Origin: Akkermansia muciniphila
GTDB taxonomy: Bacteria; Verrucomicrobiota; Verrucomicrobiia; Limisphaerales; UBA9464
Length of the DNA stretch: 5,886 nucleotides
Reading direction: 5' to 3'
NCBI GenBank assembly: GCA_945873715.1
Contig: CAMCFL010000227.1
Coordinates: 1-5,886 of the forward strand
Shown here: positions 1 to 5,539 of the stretch, piece after piece
How positions within the stretch are numbered: the stretch's first letter is position 1
Layout: each line of letters starts with the position of its first letter
The notes under the pieces: generated by a model
Seen by the model: only the letters and a program-made list of their open reading frames with translations
Told to the model about the DNA's origin: nothing
The model's database searches: none
Made by a program: the position numbers and the translations under genes

Positions 1-556
1 GATGGGAATGATTCCCGACGTGCAATTCCACGTAGTTGTCGGCACTCCCGATCCAGTCGATTTCCGGGATCCGGACGAAGGTCACCTTGCCATTGGTCTT
101 GACCGGGATCCGCTCGGGTTGGCGGGCACCCGCCTTCATGTCCTCGATCATGGCGGCGAGCTTGCTTTGAAGATCGTCCGGTCGGGGAGCCTGGGCCCTG
201 CTGCGCGCCCGTTCGAGCGCGACCCGGAGGCGCTCGCGGTCGAACGGCTTGAGGAGATAATCCACGGCGTGCACTTCAAACGCCTTCACCGCGTATTGAT
301 CATGGGCGGTGGTGAGGATCACCGCCTGGGGTGCAGCGGTGTCGAGCCGGCGGAGAACCTCAAACCCATTGAGGCCGGGCATCTGGACGTCGAGGAACAG
401 GAGATCCGGACATTCGCGGCGGACCACCACCAGCGCCTCCTCGCCGTTCTGACATTCGGCGATGACACGGATACCGGACTCCAGGGACAGGAAGTGCCGC
501 AGTCTTTCCCGTGCCAGCGGCTCGTCGTCCACCACCACTGCTCGCAGCTCAGCCAT
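1..556 (-). CDS. LytTR-family response regulator (3' part beyond the window edge)
   Basis: This is a two-component response regulator of the LytR/AlgR type, a cytoplasmic transcription factor switched by phosphorylation from a sensor kinase. The 185 visible residues begin MAELRAVVVDDEPLARERL. The receiver domain (about 5-120) has the acidic pair D10/D11, the phosphoacceptor D56 in FLDVQMPG, T83 and K103 in the KPF motif. A linker with a short helical stretch (about 121-147) follows. The LytTR DNA-binding domain opens at about 148 and is cut at residue 185, shown by the segment around DWIGSADNYVELH; roughly 60 more residues would be expected. I chose the ATG at 556 because the receiver fold starts at once and an in-frame stop lies at 599-601. 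No clear Shine-Dalgarno is seen. The haem c/FGE-like gene lies 142 bases upstream on the same strand. No partner kinase is visible; it may lie beyond the left edge. The family assignment is secure, the target genes are unknown. Confidence 0.95.
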   Translation of the reverse strand, partial: MAELRAVVVDDEPLARERLRHFLSLESGIRVIAECQNGEEALVVVRRECPDLLFLDVQMPGLNGFEVLRRLDTAAPQAVILTTAHDQYAVKAFEVHAVDYLLKPFDRERLRVALERARSRAQAPRPDDLQSKLAAMIEDMKAGARQPERIPVKTNGKVTFVRIPEIDWIGSADNYVELHVGNHSH

Positions 557-561
557 CCCCG

Positions 562-579
562 GGAACGTGTTCCAGGAAC
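562..579 (-). promoter_or_regulatory. Overlapping short dyads just upstream of the response-regulator start
   Basis: Three copies of one 5-mer alternate in orientation: GGAAC (562-566), GTTCC (569-573) and GGAAC (575-579). They form two overlapping palindromes centred near 567.5 and 574. The block lies 6 to 23 bases before the start codon at 556, where a ribosome-binding site or an autoregulatory operator would sit. On the minus strand the two GTTCC units start 13 bases apart. LytTR regulators usually bind direct repeats containing GTT, but with a wider spacing, so a match to that site type is weak. An operator role is inference; the inverted repeats are plainly in the sequence. Confidence 0.3.
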
Positions 580-698
580 CCGGAATGTCCAATCGCAATC
601 ATGCGCCCACCGCGACGAGGGTGAATCCAGAAGCGCGCATGGATGAAGGGCACCGGTCTCCAGCGGCCAGTACGACGCGCCCAGGTCCCTCGAACCGC

Positions 699-2456
699 TC
701 AGCGCTTGGTGGGGTAGGGAGGCCACCAGAGGCCCATTTCTTCCGGCGTGGCGGGGACCTTCAGCGGTCTGACCACCCGGAAGCCGAGGAACTGGGCGTC
801 CGTCAGGTACCACTTGGACTTGGGCAATTGCGGATCGCGCATCTTCCATGCGGCCTCGGACGAGCGGCGGGCGGCAGCGCGGAGGAGTTCCGGTTCATCG
901 TCCCAGCTGCCGCCGCGGGCGACATTCGGATACTCGGTCTCGATCGGGACGTAGAGGCGTTCGCCCACCTTGGAGTACTCGTCGACGTATCCGTCCATGA
1001 CCCATTCGGCGACATTGCCGAGCATGTCGTGAAGGCCCCAGGCATTGGGCTTCTTCAGGCCGACCTTCCGGTACTTCCCGTCGGCATTGGTGAAGAACCA
1101 GGCGTACTCGTCGAGTTTGGACTCATCGTCGCCGAAGTGGAACCGGGTGTTGGTTCCGGCGCGAGCGGCGTACTCCCACTCAGCCTCGGTAGCGAGACGG
1201 TAGAAATGCCCGGTCTTGGCTGACAGCCAGCGGCAGTAGCGGGTCGCGGCGTAATGAGTCATGGAAATGGCCGGGAACCCGTCCTTGCCCATGCCAAAGC
1301 TCATCTCGACGTAGGGAGTGGTCGGACGACTGACGGCGTCGCCTTCCTTGCCGATGTAGGGGTTGGCGCCGTCCTTGCCTGAGCCGGGAAGCAGGTCGGG
1401 GAAGTTGAGCAGCAATTCGCGGTCGACCCGTTCGGTCGGGACGTTGGTCCCCTTCTCCAGGCCCGGGAACATGAACAGTTCGTACTCGTTCCAGCGGACC
1501 TCGGTCTTGCCCATCCAGAACGGCTCGATCTTCAGCTTGCGCTGGGGGCCCTCGTCGGCCTTGCGTCCCTTTTCACCGGCCGGACTGCCCATCAGGTATT
1601 CGCCGGCGGGAATCGCCACCACCTCGAACTCGGTGTCGGTCCCGGGAAGCTTCTCCGAGTACGCCTTCATGCCTTCCGCGGTTTCCTTGCTGTTGGCGAG
1701 GATCTTGGCGTGGATGGCCGCCAGAACCGCCGCATCATCCCGTGCGAGTACGCTGCTGGGTTCCTTCTGGCGCAGGACATATCCATCCGGCCAGAAGGCC
1801 CCTTGTTCGATCCAATTGCGGACGAGGTCGGCCTTTTCCCGGGGCAGGGGGCCTCCCTTGGTCTTGGGCGGCATCAGGTCGTCGTGATCCGCGGGCAGGA
1901 TCATCGTGGTGAAGATCTTCGATTTCTCGGCATCGCCCACGACGATGGCGTCGCTCTTGAAGAACTCGTCCTTCACGTCCATCCGGAGCTTGCCCTTGGC
2001 GTGGCCCTCGTGATGGCAGCTGACGCAGGAGACTTCGAAGATCGGTACCACCTGCTTGACGAAATCGACCCGCTCCTTCTGGACCAGCTTGAATTCATCC
2101 GGCCAGACCGCGCCTTGTTCGATCCACAGTTTGAGGGTGTCCTGCTGGGCCTTGGACAACTTCTCTCCCTTGGGCGGCATCACGTCATCGTGGTCGGCCG
2201 GCAGGGCGGTGGTGGTGAAGAGGGGGCTCTTGGCCGGGTCGCCCGGGACCAGCGCCGGCCCGTCCTCGCCACCCTTGAGCGCTCCGGCGCGGGTGACGAG
2301 ACTCAGGTCACCCTTGGGTTTCTCGTCGCCGTGGCATTTGAGGCAGTAGGCCTCCAGGATGGGACGCACCTGGCGTTTGAAGTCCACAGGGTCGGCGGCC
2401 CGGGTAAAGGGAGCGGCCAGGAGGATCCCGGCGCTGATGGCGGCAATACGGTTCAT
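699..2456 (-). CDS. Secreted protein: two Planctomycete-type haem c domains plus an FGE/SUMF1-like domain
   Basis: The 585-residue product starts with a signal peptide (hydrophobic about 4-16, likely cleaved near 20-21 after TRA), so it should act in the periplasm. Two cytochrome c domains of the PSCyt1 type follow, at about 24-128 and 130-232. Each has a CXXCH haem site (C38-C41-H42 and C144-C147-H148) and a downstream MPP motif whose methionine (M93, M195) is a likely distal ligand. A linker (233-275) leads to an FGE-sulfatase-like domain (276-563): IPAGEYLMGS, TEAEWEYAARAG, GLHDMLGNVAEWV, ARGGSWDD, LGFRVVRP. True FGE oxidises a sulfatase cysteine using a conserved cysteine pair after GGS(Y/W). 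Here that stretch reads GGSWDDEPELLRAAAR, and the only non-haem cysteine in the whole protein is C408, so catalysis of that reaction is unlikely. I preferred the ATG at 2456 to the in-frame GTG at 2480 because it places the signal peptide at the N-terminus. Redox partner and substrate are unknown. Confidence 0.92.
   Translation of the reverse strand: MNRIAAISAGILLAAPFTRAADPVDFKRQVRPILEAYCLKCHGDEKPKGDLSLVTRAGALKGGEDGPALVPGDPAKSPLFTTTALPADHDDVMPPKGEKLSKAQQDTLKLWIEQGAVWPDEFKLVQKERVDFVKQVVPIFEVSCVSCHHEGHAKGKLRMDVKDEFFKSDAIVVGDAEKSKIFTTMILPADHDDLMPPKTKGGPLPREKADLVRNWIEQGAFWPDGYVLRQKEPSSVLARDDAAVLAAIHAKILANSKETAEGMKAYSEKLPGTDTEFEVVAIPAGEYLMGSPAGEKGRKADEGPQRKLKIEPFWMGKTEVRWNEYELFMFPGLEKGTNVPTERVDRELLLNFPDLLPGSGKDGANPYIGKEGDAVSRPTTPYVEMSFGMGKDGFPAISMTHYAATRYCRWLSAKTGHFYRLATEAEWEYAARAGTNTRFHFGDDESKLDEYAWFFTNADGKYRKVGLKKPNAWGLHDMLGNVAEWVMDGYVDEYSKVGERLYVPIETEYPNVARGGSWDDEPELLRAAARRSSEAAWKMRDPQLPKSKWYLTDAQFLGFRVVRPLKVPATPEEMGLWWPPYPTKR
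1761..2387 (-). repeat. Tandem duplication of the haem c domain inside the gene
   Basis: The two haem domains of the preceding gene resemble each other more than the family requires, especially in their second halves. Residues 85-128 and 187-232 share LPADHDD(V/L)MPPK, WIEQGA(V/F)WPD and a closing QKE. The similarity is visible in the DNA too: CCTTGTTCGATCCA occurs in both copies on the plus strand, near 2113 and 1802. The first halves, including the sequence around each CXXCH, have diverged more. This looks like an intragenic domain duplication. Confidence 0.7.
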
Positions 2457-2471
2457 GCAACAGGTCCGCGC

Positions 2472-2502
2472 AGCATACACGGGGCGTTGTCCCGGCTGTC
2501 AA
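2472..2502 (-). promoter_or_regulatory. Candidate sigma-70-type promoter for the haem c/FGE-like gene
   Basis: On the minus strand a perfect -35 hexamer TTGACA (2502-2497) is followed after 19 bases by TATGCT (2477-2472), which matches the -10 consensus at four of six positions. Transcription would start near 2465, giving a leader of only about ten bases before the ATG at 2456. The alternative GTG at 2480-2478 lies upstream of that start point and would not be in the message, which supports the shorter protein. The 19-base spacing is longer than the usual 17, so the call is tentative. Confidence 0.35.
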
Positions 2503-2588
2503 ACGCGGCGACGTTCGGACGCCCACCTTTGAAGCCCTCTTCACCCGGCTTTTTGGTGGCATCGGGTGGGAGGGACGCGGAGCATCGT

Positions 2589-2594
2589 GAAGGA
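2589..2594 (+). promoter_or_regulatory. Ribosome-binding site that fixes the start of the DsbA-like gene
   Basis: The sequence GAAGGA ends 10 bases before the ATG at 2605, a usual distance. An in-frame GTG at 2566 would add 13 residues with no resemblance to the thioredoxin fold, so the ATG at 2605 is preferred. Confidence 0.6.
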
Positions 2595-2604
2595 ACCCCG
2601 AATC

Positions 2605-3264
2605 ATGAGCCTGACCGGTACCTACTATCTGGAAGTCGTTTCGTCCTGGTGCTACTGGGCCGAGCCTGCATGGGCGGAACTCCGTCGCCGGTACGCCGGG
2701 AAGGCCGACTTTGACTGGCGCATTGCCCTGATGGACGCCAGTGCGCTGCCGGCCTCCCAGGCTCAGTGCGACTGGTTCTACCGGCGGAGTGGCACGGTGG
2801 TCCGCTCGCCGTTCATGCTGGATTCGGGCTGGTACGAGCCGGAATTGAAGGAATATCTCGCGCCCAACCTCATGGTCGAGGCGGCGCGCGACCTCGGGGT
2901 CACGGACGACCGTGCCCGGTTGGCGGTTGCGCACGCGGCCCTCCGAGAGGGACGGAAGGTGGGACGATTCGAGATTGCCGCGGACGTGGTTGCCCGGGCT
3001 ACCGGCCTGGATCGCGATCTGCTGCTTGCCCACGCCCGGACCGATCCCGTTCTCAAGCGACTGCGCGAGACAACGGGGATCTTCCAGACGTTGGGAGTCC
3101 GCCAGCGCCCCACGTTTGTCCTGGAGAGCTCCATCGGGGATCGGGCGGTGTTCTCCGGCCTGTGGATGCAGGGACCGCTGATGGCGACGATGGACGCGAT
3201 GCTGGCCGACGAACTCGCCTATGGATCCTGGGCGGTGCACATGAGCGGTCCGCCGCAGGGTTGA
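2605..3264 (+). CDS. DsbA-family thioredoxin-fold protein with a single active-site cysteine
   Basis: The 219-residue product is a DsbA-type thioredoxin-fold protein, close in layout to the 2-hydroxychromene-2-carboxylate isomerase/GST-kappa branch. The N-terminal beta strand TYYLEVVSSW (6-15) leads to the active-site position, where CXXC is replaced by C16-Y-W-A. A helical insertion (about 80-160) follows. The cis-proline loop is at QRPTFVLE (P169), and a C-terminal helix ends the protein. A second cysteine, C55 in AQCDWF, is not in an active-site position. No signal peptide is present, so it should be cytoplasmic, unlike true DsbA. With one cysteine it cannot do ordinary dithiol exchange. 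A glutathione-dependent or thiol-transfer role is possible, but its substrate cannot be read from the sequence. It lies divergent from the haem c gene and 63 bases before pyrH on the same strand, so it may be the first gene of that transcript. The fold is confident, the function is not. Confidence 0.8.
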   Translation: MSLTGTYYLEVVSSWCYWAEPAWAELRRRYAGKADFDWRIALMDASALPASQAQCDWFYRRSGTVVRSPFMLDSGWYEPELKEYLAPNLMVEAARDLGVTDDRARLAVAHAALREGRKVGRFEIAADVVARATGLDRDLLLAHARTDPVLKRLRETTGIFQTLGVRQRPTFVLESSIGDRAVFSGLWMQGPLMATMDAMLADELAYGSWAVHMSGPPQG

Positions 3265-3314
3265 TCGCCGCCGGTCGGCCCCTGCGTTGACGCCCCCTCG
3301 TCGTAACTGCTATC

Positions 3315-3322
3315 AAGGGCGG
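3315..3322 (+). promoter_or_regulatory. Ribosome-binding site of pyrH
   Basis: AAGGGCGG ends five bases before the ATG at 3328. This supports that start and therefore the basic N-terminal extension of the UMP kinase. Confidence 0.55.
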
Positions 3323-3327
3323 ACACG

Positions 3328-4086
3328 ATGAAGCCGCGTTCCTCCAAGCCCCCGTCCAAAAAGAAGGGTTCTCCAATTCCGAAGTTTCGCCGGATCCTGT
3401 TGAAGTTGAGCGGGGAGGCGCTGGGGAGCAAGGAGGGCAACGGCATCTCGCCCGAGGCGGTGCACGACATGGCCCGACAGGTGGCCGAGGTTCGGCAGTT
3501 GGGGACGGAGGTGGTGGTGGTGGTGGGCGGGGGGAACATCTTCCGTGGGCTTCAAGGCAGCGAGCGGGGGATCGAACGGGCCACGGGGGATTACATGGGG
3601 ATGCTGGCAACGGTGATCAACGCACTCGCGCTTCAGGATGCCCTGGAGAAGCAGGGCGTGCCGACCCGGGTGCAGAGTGCGATCTCCATGGCGCAGGTGG
3701 CCGAGCCTTTCATCCGTCGGCGCGCCGTCCGTCACCTGGAGAAGGGCCGGGTCGTGATCTTCGCTGCCGGTACGGGCAACCCCTATTTCTCGACCGATAC
3801 CGCCGCCGCGCTCCGTGCCAATGAGATCGGGGCTGAAGTCATCCTGAAGGCCACCAAGGTGGACGGGGTGTACAACAAGGATCCGAAGAAGTTTCCCGAC
3901 GCGAAGCGCTACGAGCAGGTGTCCTATCGCGAGGCGCTGGAGAAGCAGTTGAAGGTCATGGATGCCGCGGCCTTTGCCTTGTGCATGGAGAACAAGATGC
4001 CGATCGTCGTGTTCGATTTCTTCGCTGAACACAACCTGCGGAGGGTGGTGCTGGGCGAGACGGTGGGAACACTGGTCACCCATTGA
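3328..4086 (+). CDS. pyrH: UMP kinase (uridylate kinase)
   Basis: PyrH phosphorylates UMP to UDP with ATP, an essential step of pyrimidine nucleotide synthesis in the cytoplasm. It belongs to the amino acid kinase family and works as a hexamer. The 252-residue product carries the family motifs in order: KLSGEAL (26-32, phosphate-binding lysine K26), GGGNIFRG (67-74), GDYMGMLATV (88-97), AGTGNPYFSTD (147-157), KATKVDGVYNKDP (174-186) and LKVMDAAA (208-215). The enterobacterial enzyme is 241 residues. The extra length is a lysine-, serine- and proline-rich tail of about ten residues before RRILLK, and the Shine-Dalgarno site shows that it is translated. The enzyme is usually inhibited by UTP and activated by GTP in Gram-negatives; that is family knowledge, not visible here. 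frr follows, a conserved pairing. The usual upstream rpsB-tsf pair is missing, replaced by the DsbA-like gene. Identification is secure. Confidence 0.98.
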   Translation: MKPRSSKPPSKKKGSPIPKFRRILLKLSGEALGSKEGNGISPEAVHDMARQVAEVRQLGTEVVVVVGGGNIFRGLQGSERGIERATGDYMGMLATVINALALQDALEKQGVPTRVQSAISMAQVAEPFIRRRAVRHLEKGRVVIFAAGTGNPYFSTDTAAALRANEIGAEVILKATKVDGVYNKDPKKFPDAKRYEQVSYREALEKQLKVMDAAAFALCMENKMPIVVFDFFAEHNLRRVVLGETVGTLVTH

Positions 4087-4104
4087 ACAGCTTTTGAAAT
4101 CTCC

Positions 4105-4130
4105 CTGGGGCCGGTTGGATCCGGCCCCGG
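4105..4130 (+). promoter_or_regulatory. GC-rich hairpin between pyrH and frr
   Basis: GGGGCCGG (4107-4114) and CCGGCCCC (4121-4128) form a perfect 8-base-pair stem around the six-base loop TTGGAT. A G-U and a C-G pair (4106/4129, 4105/4130) extend it to ten. It begins 19 bases after the pyrH stop codon. No T tract follows directly; the only run is TTTTT at 4154-4158, about 24 bases later, so it does not look like a standard intrinsic terminator. It could stabilise the pyrH 3' end, attenuate transcription or modulate frr translation. It would bury the ribosome-binding region of a start at 4132. Confidence 0.65.
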
Positions 4131-4161
4131 AATGAACCTCAACGCGGATCCCATTTTTGCC

Positions 4162-4722
4162 ATGTCGATCGACGAAATCCTGATGGAGACGGAAGAGAAG
4201 ATGATCAAGACGGAGGAGCATGTGGTGCATGAATTCTCCGGTGTCCGCACCGGAAAGGCATCGCCCAGTCTTCTGGAGAACATCCACGTGGACGCCTACG
4301 GCTCCCACATGCGCCTCAAGGAGTTGGCGACCATCTCCGTCCCCGAGCCGCGCATGCTGATGGTGCAGCCCTTTGATCAGACCAACGTCAAGGCCATCGA
4401 GAAGGCGATCCAGCAGTCCGGGCTCGGACTGAACCCATCGTCCCAGGGGCGATTCATCCGGGTGGTCCTGCCCGAACTGTCCAGCGAACGGCGTCTGGAG
4501 TTCGTCAAGATCGTGAAGCGCATGGCGGAGGAGGGCCGGGTGGCGATCCGGAGTGAACGCCGCACGGCGATCGAGGGGCTCAAGAAGCTCAAGGGCAGCA
4601 GCGGGGTTTCCGAGGACGACATCAAGGATGCGGAACAGGAGGCACAGAAGTTGACCGACCAGTTCATCAAGAAGGTCGATGACCATTTGGCCCACAAGGA
4701 AAAGGAGATCCTGACCGTCTGA
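4162..4722 (+). CDS. frr: Ribosome recycling factor
   Basis: RRF, with EF-G, splits the post-termination ribosome so that its subunits can be reused. The product from the ATG at 4162 is 186 residues, against 185 for the E. coli protein, and aligns along its whole length. The helical domain I comes first (about 1-30), with the VRTGKASPSLLENI segment (28-41). Domain II (about 31-105) includes SVPEPRMLMVQPFD and EKAIQQSGLGLNPS. The long C-terminal helices follow, with LSSERR (107-111), KRMAEEGRVAIRSERR (R133 matching the functional R132 of E. coli) and SEDDIKDAE. An in-frame ATG at 4132 would add ten residues (MNLNADPIFA), but it falls two bases after a strong hairpin and has no Shine-Dalgarno; 4162 fits the family length. 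The 4162 start also lacks a good Shine-Dalgarno, so the start is only moderately certain. pyrH lies upstream in the same direction. The gene identity is secure. Confidence 0.97.
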   Translation: MSIDEILMETEEKMIKTEEHVVHEFSGVRTGKASPSLLENIHVDAYGSHMRLKELATISVPEPRMLMVQPFDQTNVKAIEKAIQQSGLGLNPSSQGRFIRVVLPELSSERRLEFVKIVKRMAEEGRVAIRSERRTAIEGLKKLKGSSGVSEDDIKDAEQEAQKLTDQFIKKVDDHLAHKEKEILTV

Positions 4723-4780
4723 GCCCCGGTCCCGTCTGCTGCAGCCCGAAGCGCACCCGAAACCGAATTCCCGCCCCACC

Positions 4781-5485
4781 ATGAAATGCTTCCTTCCCGC
4801 CACGGCTCTGGCCCTGGCTTTCGTCTTGGATCCACCCTTGGTTTCTGCCCAGTCGCCCTCCTCCGGGCTGTCTGGAATGCAGGGCGGTGGGCAGGGAGGG
4901 ATCTTCACCCTGCCCAGGGTTGATGCCCATGTCCGCGGCATTCCCGGCGTGACCCGGCCCATGTTGATGGCGGGCCCGGTCGGGGGCGGGGCCATGGGTG
5001 GAGGGGGCGGTCAAGGACTCGGGATGCAGGTCAACCCGAACTGGACGGGGGCAGCGGCGATGTTCATGCCGCAGCTGCTTTCGAACAACGGCGGAGGCAC
5101 CGCAGGGGGCGGCAATGCCAGTGCCAACTCCGCCTCGGGTTTTCGGGTGGGCTCCGCCGGCCCCACTTCCCAGCGGTCGGTCGCGGTGGCTTCCGTGAAA
5201 CCGGCATCGCGGGCCGAGGATCCCGGGACGGCCGTCCCTCCGGTGATCGCCTCGCAGCCTGTGATCCGCACCCTGCCCCCGGTGGATCCGGGGTTGGTGG
5301 AGGAACGATTGCTCGCCTACCAGCAGGCGCAGGCGCGGCAGGGGTCGCCCTCGGCGCAGTGGGCATTGTCGCAGCGCTATGCCGAAGGTCGGGGCGTGGT
5401 GCAGAGCCCGGAGTTGGCCCGGGTGTGGTTGGAGGCGGCGGCGCGGTCGGGCTCGGAAGACGCGCAGGCGTCGCTCGGGAAATGA
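4781..5485 (+). CDS. Secreted glycine-rich protein with one C-terminal Sel1-like repeat
   Basis: I recognise the repeat but not the gene. The 234-residue product starts with a signal peptide: K2, a hydrophobic stretch at 5-16, and a likely cleavage after VSA at 23. Residues about 24-130 are low-complexity, rich in G, S, A, N and P (for example the G-rich runs at 36-40, 68-77 and 104-111), and probably lack a stable fold. A short proline- and valine-rich linker (131-170) leads to a helical part. One full Sel1-like repeat is at about 187-224: GSPSAQWALSQRYAEGRGV, then ELARVWLEAAARSG. A second repeat starts (SEDAQASLGK) but the protein ends there. Sel1 repeats form paired helices that usually mediate protein-protein contact. 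A glycine-rich secreted stalk with a terminal binding module is one reading, and it is inference. No Shine-Dalgarno is visible before the ATG. The gene lies 58 bases after frr and 54 before acs, with no functional link to either that I can see. Confidence 0.8.
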   Translation: MKCFLPATALALAFVLDPPLVSAQSPSSGLSGMQGGGQGGIFTLPRVDAHVRGIPGVTRPMLMAGPVGGGAMGGGGGQGLGMQVNPNWTGAAAMFMPQLLSNNGGGTAGGGNASANSASGFRVGSAGPTSQRSVAVASVKPASRAEDPGTAVPPVIASQPVIRTLPPVDPGLVEERLLAYQQAQARQGSPSAQWALSQRYAEGRGVVQSPELARVWLEAAARSGSEDAQASLGK

Positions 5486-5520
5486 GGTCGATTGACTCCG
5501 GGTGCCGGCTTCAGCAGGGT

Positions 5521-5537
5521 TCTCGGCCTCACCGAGA
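5521..5537 (+). promoter_or_regulatory. Small hairpin immediately before the acs start codon
   Basis: TCTCGG (5521-5526) and CCGAGA (5532-5537) are exact inverted repeats around the loop CCTCA, ending two bases before the ATG at 5540. No Shine-Dalgarno lies at the usual distance; the nearest purine-rich run, AGCAGGG (5513-5519), ends 20 bases from the ATG. If the six-pair stem folds, it would bring that run close to the start codon. The inverted repeat is visible, the role is inference. Confidence 0.3.
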
Positions 5538-5539
5538 TC

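Noticed and set aside
599..640. A 13-codon ATG-to-TGA frame on the minus strand between the haem c gene and the response regulator
   Set aside because: No ribosome-binding site and no conserved feature; a frame this short is expected by chance.
2..646. Plus-strand open frame opposite the response regulator
   Set aside because: The minus strand encodes an unmistakable receiver and LytTR protein with all key residues, so this frame is its antisense.
557..698. Possible intrinsic terminator after the haem c/FGE-like gene
   Set aside because: No stem followed by a T run was found on the minus strand.
2542..2568. Inverted repeat CACCCG...CGGGTG with a T-rich 15-base loop in the divergent intergenic region
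   Set aside because: The arms are only six bases with a long loop and no T tract after them, which is not enough to call a terminator or operator.
1710..2714. Open frame of 334 codons on the plus strand opposite the haem c domains
   Set aside because: It is a shadow of the haem c/FGE-like gene. The real frame has CXXCH motifs and a signal peptide.
2308..3240. Open frame of 310 codons on the minus strand overlapping the DsbA-like gene
   Set aside because: It runs through the divergent promoter region and overlaps two supported genes. Its translation has no coherent fold signature.
3313..4995. Open frame of 560 codons on the minus strand opposite pyrH and frr
   Set aside because: It is antisense to two clearly identified essential genes, shows no recognisable domain, and has the histidine-, arginine- and leucine-rich composition typical of a shadow frame in G+C-rich DNA.
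5492..5520. TTGACT as a possible -35 for a separate acs promoter
   Set aside because: The sequence at the -10 position (CAGGGT) does not resemble the consensus.
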